NCBI RefSeq assembly: GCF_039555335.1
Contig: NC_092646.1
Location: forward strand, 28,325,780 to 28,389,779
Length of the DNA stretch: 64,000 nucleotides
Source: Amphiura filiformis
Lineage: Eukaryota > Echinodermata > Ophiuroidea > Amphilepidida > Amphiuridae
Reading direction: 5' to 3'
A program made the position numbers and the translations under genes. The notes beneath the pieces were generated by a model that was not told the origin of the DNA, ran no database searches, and worked only from the letters and a program-made list of their open reading frames with translations. Positions 55,500 to 64,000 of this stretch are shown piece after piece. Each line of letters opens with the position of its first letter. Positions within the stretch are counted from its first letter, which is position 1.

Positions 55500-56208
55500 T
55501 TGAAACCAGCTCTAGTTGATAGTTTAATACCCTCTCTCTGAAATGGAACAGGTGGACACAACTAAATTATGAATAGATATTAATAGTCGTGCCGATTAAG
55601 GTTTTTTTCTATTTTCTATTATTACTTATTTTAGAGAATCTAGGGTTTTATGATTCTAAACAATATATATTTTGTGATAGACTGAAAACCGGCAAGTATA
55701 TCGTTTTGAATATCGCAAAAAACAACTCTTCTTTGCAATATTATACTCTCAGGTAAACTTGAAAAAGAATCAAGTGCTGGAGTGTATGCTCTTGAAAATA
55801 ATACAAAACTTATATTTACAATTATTGTTAATGTAGATCGTCAAGATTTATCCGCAATATTATTTCATCGGGGATGTGGAAAGTGATTTCTCCTTATTGG
55901 AGCAAAGTTTTTCTATTTGCTTTTTCTCCATCTCCTCTTTTCTCCCACATAGCATCATTTCCTCGATTTTGATAGTCATTTAAGGAGCTACCCCGCTTTC
56001 TGCATGTCTGTTATTTCACCATCGTGAACTAGGCCTATGTACTTTACATCGTATTTGATATAAGAATTCTTTTCGCACTTGTTATGTATTAATTTTCCAT
56101 ATTAGTCAATTTGTGAGATTCGCCTATATTGTAAAAATCAAGTTCGAAGATCTAAATCCAGGAACCATTCAAATAAAGCATATATATATCTGTAGGCCTA
56201 CTCATTTG
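55500..56208. other. No gene seen
   Basis: AT-rich sequence, nothing supported. Confidence 0.5.
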
Positions 56209-56213
56209 TTTAA

Positions 56214-56565
56214 AGGGGCATTTCGTGATCTACAACCTCGTCTCCCACTTTTCTATTAAAAAACAGTTGAGATTTTTATACCACTGGAAACCTCTGGTAA
56301 CATAATGTTTATGTACCAAAACATTCTTCCAGATTTACTCGTTTAGCAAAAATATCGTCAAATTTATATTGCGTTCTGGTTAACCAGAAAGAAATTGCAA
56401 CACAGTGGTCCATGGAGCAGTGTATAATACACATACTCATGTATAACTCGCAAACGCAAAATCGGAATCAACTGAAATTTTGGGAATAAGCTTTTTTCAT
56501 GGGTATCTATTAAATCATAAATCATGTCATAAAAAGACGATGCTATAGGATCACAAAGTACTCCT
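56214..56565. mobile_element. TTAA MITE family B, copy 2
   Basis: AGGGGCATTTCGTGATC start and the complement of 'aggatcacaaagtactcct' end, with TTAA at 56210-56213 and 56566-56569. Opposite orientation to copy 1. Confidence 0.88.
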
Positions 56566-56569
56566 TTAA

Positions 56570-57185
56570 ATGTAAATAATGAAAATACGAAGTTTTCATC
56601 ATTTTAGTAAATTCTGTATGTTTTAGTAGCCGATTGTGGTCGATGGCTAATTGTCTCAACTCTCAAGATCATCTTTATATTTGAGAGTTAAAGAACCTGC
56701 CCTGCACAGTAAAGGACTGTATCTGATACGCAATTTAAATACAAATACGGCATTTTAGCTTGGGAGAGCAGCCTCTGTCGCATGTATATGATATGACAAG
56801 ATAGTCCGCGTTTGCCCGCAAGGTGTAAACGGCAGATGCCTGATAAAACTGGGACAAAATATTAATCCCAGTCTGGCTTCCATGTTACACAAATAATAAT
56901 ATTGCGTCGACTAAATATAACGATAGGGAATTTGAAGCAAGCTATTATGCTCAATTTTACAGATGTATGTACTGTAAGAAAATTCCGTAAATTTACAGAG
57001 TTTCACAACTTTCACATGCAGTGTAAATATTTATTAGTTTTAAGGATCCCGTGTTCCGCTAACGCTATTCTCATATATGCGACCACCCATTACATGCACC
57101 CAGCCAACATATCCCTACCCAACACCCCTCCCCCAATAATACGTTTAATATTTCGGATTCCCTGCAAAATGTTTGGAAACTATTT
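56570..57185. other. No gene seen
   Basis: The ORF at 56902-57201 lacks any family resemblance. Nothing else supported. Confidence 0.5.
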
Positions 57186-57188
57186 GCC

Positions 57189-57546
<358 letters not shown>

Positions 57547-57549
57547 TTT

Positions 57550-58090
57550 TGAGGTTCGTGTAGCTACAATTTCTGGAACCATGTAAGTGGGTGGGATCAT
57601 GAGAAGGGAAGGAAATTTGAATATTCGTTTATGGAATTCTGTAAAAATACAAAATATTACACTGCAAAACGAATCGGCAATTATTGCCTGTAAATATGTT
57701 ACAGTGTATGCATGAACATGTTTATATACAAATAACCATTAGCCCATATACATGATGTTCAGATATTGCCGAATTTGCCGCAGAGTATTTGCGTTTGAAT
57801 GAAATATCTAGATCTTTAAACATGGGATTTTATATGTTACGCTATATACCATGGGTAGTAATTTAATTTAAAAAAATATGTTTTATAGCTTCTGAAATTT
57901 ACATTTTATGCTTCTACACAATAATCTTGATATGTACATGTAAAAACATAATAAATGATAACATGAATAACATATATACATGTATGTAACGTTTGAACAG
58001 AACACAACAACACAACACAACAAGCTACAACACATTTGACCAATGGTATGATTACAAAATTCGAAAGCTATCCAATAATATAGTTCTTCA
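57550..58090. other. No gene seen
   Basis: 'acacaac' words at 58000-58025; nothing supported. Confidence 0.5.
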
Positions 58091-58095
58091 TTTAA

Positions 58096-58433
58096 AAGGG
58101 CATTTCGTGATCCACAGCATCATCCCCCCACTTTTCTAAAAAAAAGTTGAGATTTTTATATCACTGGAAACCTCTGGTTACATAATGTTTAAGTACAAAA
58201 AATTTCTTGCAGATTAATTCGTTTTGCAAAGATATCGTGAAATTTGAATTTCGTTCTGGTATACCAGAACGAAATTACAACACATTGTCTATGGAGCAGT
58301 GTAATACACATAATCATGCATAACTCGCAAACGCAAAATCGGAATCAACTGAAATTTTGGGAATAAGTTTTTTTCGTGGATATGTACTGAAAAATGTCAT
58401 AAAAAGAGGATGCTAGGATCACGAAATACTCCT
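58096..58433. mobile_element. TTAA MITE family B, copy 3
   Basis: AAGGGCATTTCGTGATCC start and 'ggatcacgaaatactcct' end, with TTAA at 58092-58095 and 58434-58437. 338 bp, with the internal 'ttcgttctggtataccagaa' hairpin. Confidence 0.9.
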
Positions 58434-58437
58434 TTAA

Positions 58438-59200
58438 ATACACAGTTGATTACTGAAATGGAATATTCGTATTTTGTTATTATTGGATAGGACCTATGTG
58501 CTATATCAATTCAATTTATCAGCTTATTATCAAGGAAGGGAACGTTCATTATCAAACTGTTTAATGCTCTTTGTGCTCTTGCGTCCATGTTTTGAGATAT
58601 TTTCTCAAAATATCCAGAGCTATCTCAAGAACCACTGAACCAATACTAGTCTTGTTTGTACTCATTTCAATGCAATTTTCATGTTGATTCCAAATATGGT
58701 CATGAACATTTATAATTCTGAATGTTTTAATTTTTTTTTTTAACTTGTCATCTGCAGTCGACATCCGCGTGGATAGGGTTAATGAAAGAAAGTGACACCA
58801 GACCAAAGCAAAATATTTTCTGATGTTATGTTTAGATATATTATTTAATATTTTCTTAACTATAAGGGTTCATCTGCTGCAATCATAATTATCCTCAATC
58901 CATTCCAAAGTAATAATTTCACATACTTAAAACAAAAACAGTAAATTGAATTTATTCTACCGTAGTGTAAGTCATAATTATAAGCAATTTTCTACTCAAG
59001 TGGCTCAAGGCATTTTTAATTAGCTCTGTTTCATCAGGCGTGTATATTCTGATCACGTAACCCTGATTTACTATTAAGACAACGCCAGAGATATATAAAG
59101 AGGTTAACATCTTGGACAAGTAGTCTAGATTACCCACCACTCAAAAATAAAGATAGTATTATGATGAAAAGAACACGTCCATCTAAAACGGGGCCTATTA
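58438..59200. other. No gene seen
   Basis: Nothing supported. Confidence 0.5.
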
Positions 59201-59206
59201 TATAAT

Positions 59207-59435
59207 GGGCTATTCCACTTAAAATCCACACTACCCCTGTGGAAGATTTTGTCTAACTTCCACTTAAAATAGTCACTCCAATTGTGGAAGATATAGCTAA
59301 AGCCGTAATACAGGGGGAGTATGGGTTTCAAAAAGATTAACCCTTACCAATTACATTTGAAAAACATACTCCCTCTGTGGAAGATATTTCCAAAATCTTC
59401 CACAGGGGTAGTGTGGATTTCAACTGGAATAGCCC
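59207..59435. mobile_element. GGGCTATTCC palindromic MITE, subfamily 2
   Basis: GGGCTATTCCACTTAAAATC to 'ttcaactggaatagccc', with 'tgtggaagatatttccaaaa' near the right end. Confidence 0.9.
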
Positions 59436-59454
59436 AATGTAATATCAATTTCAA

Positions 59455-59870
59455 GTACACCCTTAGAAAAAGGTTCGCCTTGAACCTTTTTTGTCCTGTA
59501 TACGGAACCTTCTCCCAACATGGTTCTAGAACAAACCATTTTCCCTATAAAATGGTTCTAATAGGAACCAAAATAGAAGATAGAACTGCCAAAAACATTC
59601 TATGGGTTTAAGAAACCTTTTTAGGTTCTGTAGAGAAACCTTTAAAATGGTTCGTTGACAAAAAGCGCAGTGATTTATAGTGCGCTATGCACAGGCACAT
59701 CGCCTAGACCATGTAGACGTTTATCCACAAGCCTCAGCACACTTTACAGGTTTTTACAGCTTTAAAGGTTCTATATAGAACCAAAAAGGTTCTTAAACCC
59801 ATGAAAATGGTTCTTTATAGAACAAATCTGATAGAACCTTTTTGGTTCCTTTTAGGCAAATATTGAATCA
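59455..59870. mobile_element. AGAACC-rich MITE-like element, copy 3
   Basis: Dense GGTTCT/AGAACC words over 400 bp: 'cacccttagaaaaaggttc' at the left, 'ctatatagaaccaaaaaggt' and 'agaacctttttggttcctt' at the right. It begins 20 bp past the preceding MITE. Confidence 0.65.
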
Positions 59871-59976
59871 ATCTGCGCACAGAGTTAAGGGCAGTATTTG
59901 CTTGTGATTAACAAACCAAATACTATGTTCTTACTAGTACTTTGGAATGAGAATTGTATAGAGACGTTAGCAAAAT

Positions 59977-60258
59977 GGGCTATTCCATTTAAAATCCACA
60001 CTACCCCTGTGGAAGATTTTGGGAATATATTCCGCAGAGGGACATGAATTTCAATGGAATGAACACATTTTGGCAGCTCCATTAGAATTTCATACACATT
60101 CTGAGAAAGATTCAACCTGAATCTTCCACTGAGGGAGGCTGAGTTTCAAATGGAGCTGCCTATAATGTGTTCATTCCATTTGAAATTCATACTCCCCCTG
60201 TGGCAGATATTTCCAAAATCTTCCACAGGGGTAGTGTGGATTGTAAACGGAATAGCCC
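59977..60258. mobile_element. GGGCTATTCC palindromic MITE, subfamily 2, full copy
   Basis: GGGCTATTCCATTTAAAATC to 'attgtaaacggaatagccc', 282 bp, with a central 'ggcagctccattagaatttc' palindrome. Close match to 18588-18867. Confidence 0.92.
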
Positions 60259-60524
60259 AATTAACAACCCAGATACTGTTTTTTTTACTTTGGAGTGAGA
60301 ATAGAATATTGTATAGAGAAAATGTAATAATAATAGTGATGATCCATTTGCTCTTGGCAGAGTTGAAGAATATTTTTGTTCGATTTTGTGTTTGATAGGT
60401 TACCTTGGGCAAAAGAGCGGATCCATTAAAATGCATGGTTTCCAAAAAGTCGAAATATTGGTCATATAGGCCTATTTTGTAGCATTGTAAAATTCTCTTA
60501 TAAATCAATAATTATATAGGGTAT

Positions 60525-60765
60525 TGGTACACTCTTAGAGAGAGAAAAAGGATTCTACATAAAAGACAGCTCAAGCGAAAATGGAAAATGGTTCTAGGAA
60601 ATTGAAAATAGGAACTCCAAAATATCTGAAATGGCTCTTTCTGGCCTTTGCACAACCTTTTTAGTTATTTGTAGAACTATTTAAGGTTCCACATACAGGA
60701 TAGCCGAAGAACCTTTAGGTTCTACTTGGAACCCATTTCTAAGAATGGGCCTTAAGAGTGTATCT
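60525..60765. mobile_element. AGAACC-rich MITE-like element, copy 4
   Basis: 'acactcttagagagagaaaa' at the left mirrors 'ctaagaatgggccttaagag' plus 'tgt' at the right. Inside are 'ctttctggcctttgcacaac' and 'catacaggatagcc'. Terminal ACACTCTTA inverted repeats are clearest in this copy. Confidence 0.75.
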
Positions 60766-60769
60766 TGTA

Positions 60770-61350
60770 CAATTAAAAACTCACTTTTTAAACTTTTGAA
60801 ATCATTTGAAACGATTTTGTTTTCTTTAAAAAAATCTCCGCAGTGTTTTTTTTAAGGAACGGTCCAATCAGTGTAAAAGTTAACCATTATTTAAGTGTTC
60901 CTTAATATTAATAGCTGTCAATGTGAACTATGACTTTCATCACGATCAGTGTGGTTATATACTTGCGCTACAGGATATTTAGATTATTATATCTTCAAAT
61001 TCAATTTCCGACAAATAAGTACAAAATAAGATGTGCATGGTTTGAAGCTTGATTCGTTAATAAATTCGTTTATAAGTTATAGCTTCTAAGTAAAAACGAA
61101 ATATCTGGTTTGTTTAATTGCTATCACATACTGCCCTTTACTCCAAGAGCAGACTGGTTCAAAATAGTTGCCTCGCAGACAAAAACCACAGTAATCTGCT
61201 ATGTTATTCACTTGAAGATATTATAGTTTACTTTATGAGTAACCCATCTCACGAGTAAGAAAGCAGTATCACTTTGGTAATTTGTTCATAGATACGTTTT
61301 TTGTACGTGGGAGAACAGAACTTGCGGTGATTTTCTGTTCCAAACGACTG
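60770..61350. other. No gene seen
   Basis: AT-rich sequence, nothing supported. Confidence 0.5.
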
Positions 61351-61367
61351 TATCCTACGCCGACTGA

Positions 61368-61722
61368 ATTCGCCGAAGTGATGATGCAACAGGATTAACT
61401 ACCATAGCAATAGGTTTAAACAATTTTTGAATATATCGCACTGCACTTGTACGTTCACGTGGTAGGCCCTACCTCTGCATTGAACCTTAGATGTTAAAGA
61501 ACAGAGATGAAGACCTGGATTGTAATTTTATAGAATATTCATATCAATTTTGATCAATCGCACCTGTAAGATTAGTATCTTTGAAAAGAGCAGTACTATG
61601 ATTACATACATACACAGGTGATGAGTGCAACCTGTTTGAAGCACAGGGCGATATATTAAAAAAACTAAACCTATTGCTATGGTAGTTAATCCTGTTACAT
61701 CATCACTTCTACGGCGAATAGT
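61368..61722. mobile_element. TIR element, about 350 bp
   Basis: 'attcgccgaagtgatgatgc' and 'aacaggattaactaccatag' at the left are mirrored by 'ctatggtagttaatcctgtt' and 'catcatcacttctacggcga' at the right, giving about 55-bp arms. Confidence 0.85.
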
Positions 61723-61724
61723 TT

Positions 61725-63220
61725 AACATAAGCCTACTGGTTGCTTCAAAATCGTTTATATCGCCGATTCCCCGGCATAATATGATTTTGAAATTGGTTA
61801 ATTTGTTTTCAAACCTGATTTTTTTGGCATACTTATCTGTAATATTTACTCACTTCACCTATTATAGGCTATATGGAATCAGAAAATTTTGTTGTATTTG
61901 TAAGATCGACATAGCAATATTAGTATCGTATTCAGACATTGAGTCTCCCCTAGAACTCCACGTTGAACGACCAAATCAGCCGGTGTGATTTCTTTTATTT
62001 TACCTTGTTTATTTTGACTTCAAACCTTTCCTGGCGGTTATTACAACAAATATTATCTTAACATTTTAGCAAAGAATAACAAAATTAAAATTGGACAAAA
62101 ATCGTACATTACGCCTTTAACAAAGTGTGCAATGAACACTATACTAAAACCGTTACAATTTATGCATTATAACGAAATAATGTGTAAGATACCACTTTTA
62201 TTACCAATTAGAAAATACAAGTTGTTTAAAATGCTGAAAATAATTTTATACCGTGCATAATCCTAAACAACATTCCTTTGCATTATACTATACAAAAACA
62301 TACAAAATGTAATAGACATGGTACCACTCACCATTTTGATGATGAACAAGAACTAGAAGCACACGATGCAGACTAATATAAAATGGAACAAAACTACTAA
62401 ATTACTTGTAGTTTAAAATTTTTAGATGATGTTGTAAAATTTTGTAGCTAAGACCGGTCTCATCCACCATATGATGTTAGGGCAAGACTGCGCTATAGCT
62501 TAGTGTCGAGTTTTACATGAGAACGGCGGCTTGGTGGTTAAATTTGTTATCAGATTGGAACAGACGTAGTGAAGGATGCCACCATTTTATAGAGAGGGAC
62601 AATCTCTTATTATTCGTTGATATTGAGGCACTAAGGTAAATCGGATATTTCAACAGATTTTGAAAAGAGATTGTGATTATTAATTTCCTTGTAGAGATTA
62701 ATTTAATCAAAATATTGTGGAGGTATGTAGGGATAACAGATTGCGCATTTACTGCCCCAGGATCGGTAACGAGAAAGAAAAAATATACTAGTATTTTGTC
62801 AATGCAAAAATTTTATTTTTTACAGAACTGTTTAAAAATCGGGTCGTTTAAGTGCCAGGCTTAAAACAACTTGCATATTGTTTTGCTTTTTCATGGGGGA
62901 CATCTTCCCTTAATCTTAATAAAATAGAACAATAAATCAATAATTAATCAATAATTGCCCTACACATTTTTAGCCCGAAAAACACAATTTTTTTTCAAAA
63001 TCTGTTGAGTAACTTTCAGGTTGTCGCTGGCCACTACGAGCCCATCAGTCCACAAACCATAAGCAACAACACAGACACTATACATGTAGACATTCCACAA
63101 TCGATCTTCGCAACCAGGATCAGCTCCCGGGATCAGCTCCCCAATGTTCGTACGGTTGCAACGAGATAATTAGCAGTAAGTTCCTTGTATCCAGGGAATT
63201 TCAAGCCAACTCAATTTTAC
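61725..63220. other. No gene; includes paralogue of 51.5 kb segment and a possible ATG exon
   Basis: 61795-62110 is related to 51515-51800. A minus-strand ATG|gtgagt lies at 62334-62326 (separate entry). Otherwise AT-rich and unassigned. Confidence 0.5.
62332..62334 (-). CDS. Alternative ATG-only exon candidate for tubulin gene 2
   Basis: The minus strand reads ATCATCAAAATG|gtgagt, with 'ttttatatta' 41-50 nt upstream. It is structurally the usual alpha-tubulin first exon, but would need a 20-kb intron 1 to reach exon 2 at 41913. It competes with the candidate at 45407-45439. Chance or another gene is equally possible. Confidence 0.2.
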
Positions 63221-63228
63221 ACGAGAGC

Positions 63229-63317
63229 ATTACCACCGCCAAGGTTCGAACCCGCAACCTCTCGCACCATAGTCACGAACGCCTTATCGATTGCGCTAAC
63301 TTGACTGCTAAGAGCTT
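63229..63317 (-). repeat. tRNA-like SINE head
   Basis: The minus strand shows 'GTTAGCGCAATCGATAAGGC' (A box) and 'GTTGCGGGTTCGAACC' (B box) at tRNA spacing. Acceptor pairing is poor, so a SINE head or pseudo-tRNA. The body may run on toward 63180. Confidence 0.55.
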
Positions 63318-63319
63318 CT

Positions 63320-64000
63320 ATAAAGCTAATTGATCGAGATTATGATTTTCGTCACCACCAACTTTGTTGTCATCAACTTGAATTATGCAAGTGAAAATGT
63401 TGGCAGTGACGACTCTTGATCATTTTACACGTTTTTTGTCTGTTGCGACAAGAGCAAGGGGCAAAACGTCGAAACCAGACAATCGCAGCCGTATAGAAAG
63501 TGACAACGTATAAAAAGCGTTGCCGTTTTGGCTTAAAGAGTTTGGGGTTCAAATCCCCGGGTCAAATCGTTGGCAGGGCAAGACCAAAGTGCAATAGAAT
63601 GCAATCGCTGTCATTTGCAACCTTAGTTACTTTTGATCAATACCCAGCCATGTAAAGGTGATATCTTGGGTTAGCTTAGAAGCCATCAGGAAAGTAGACC
63701 ATTAACAATGATAAGCACATGAGTTTAACACAAGGCAGCTATTACATTCTACATGTTCTACTGCACTTATATTACAAGGGTCTTGCGCTCTGTCTATACG
63801 AAATTTGCTTCACATAAACTTGTTTAAAATATTTTAAGCCAAAGAACGTGTTTTTTGTATGGTTTGTTTTTTATTTGATCTCATAATTGCTAAGGCTAGG
63901 ACTTTTCAGAATACAGAACACGATTGGCAAGACACAATGTTTTTCAGTGTTAAGGTGAGTCGGAGTGGTGCCTGAGCTAGTCGGGAGGTACTTTTTCTCA
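63320..64000. other. No gene seen
   Basis: 63545-63570 contains a palindromic B-box-like 'ggggttcaaatccccgggtc' without an A box. 63725-63755 has 'cacaaggcagctattacatt', resembling the inner end of the hAT-like MITE at 22438-22801. Nothing coding. Confidence 0.45.

Noticed and set aside
63490-63580. Possible tRNA gene around 'ggggttcaaatccccgggtc'
   Set aside because: A B-box-like hairpin is present, but no A box or acceptor stem could be found.

Overview
This is a eukaryotic nuclear window, AT-rich and dominated by non-coding dispersed repeats. The only protein-coding genes I can support are two intact, intron-containing alpha-tubulin genes, both on the minus strand and head to tail. Two things suggest a marine invertebrate deuterostome (hemichordate or echinoderm), at low confidence: the density of small inverted-repeat DNA transposons (MITEs), tRNA-derived SINEs and tandem satellites, and the recurrent 'aggcctac/aggcctat' word, which I associate with such genomes. 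Species cannot be fixed from the sequence alone.

Layout. 1-4390: dispersed repeats, two tRNA-like SINE heads, a hairpin and a 0.7 kb (CATCTC/CATCTT)n tract. 4390-17870: three tandem arrays plus scattered copies, all built on one 19-nt stem-loop word (GCTATCTTCAGTAGATAGC and variants), interrupted by MITEs. 17870-20850: no gene seen. 20963-28468: alpha-tubulin gene 1 (exons 2-4), with a probable ATG-only exon 1 and TATA box at about 34.57-34.73 kb. Its second intron holds a 5 kb minisatellite of a 44-46 bp unit, about 109 copies. 28500-38400: MITEs, microsatellites, and a 21-bp minisatellite in which nine consecutive units each carry a perfect CArg-type box (CCTTAAAAGG). 38411-41913: alpha-tubulin gene 2 (exons 2-4), first exon uncertain. 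42000-64000: MITEs, SINEs (one with a telomere-like tail), a 1.5 kb TA-flanked element nested in an older repeat, a 5'-truncated RTE-like LINE, and a 350 bp (TAAA)n tract.

The two tubulin genes share intron positions and phases exactly: after residue 1 (inferred), inside codon 76, and after codon 125. They encode about 450 and 452 residues. Gene 2 is near-canonical apart from helix H3. Gene 1 is a more divergent isotype. Perfect-identity blocks of 68, 65 and 56 nt between them, bounded by synonymous differences, suggest gene conversion.

Mobile-element content is the main theme. At least four unrelated MITE families are flanked by TTAA (piggyBac-like target sites), two or more by TA (Tc1/mariner-like), and one palindromic family with GGGCTATTCC termini occurs about twelve times, twice directly beside tubulin 5' splice sites. 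I found no CRISPR, operon, rRNA or bacterial features and no convincing coding gene besides the tubulins and the LINE relic. All repeat boundaries and family assignments were read by eye.
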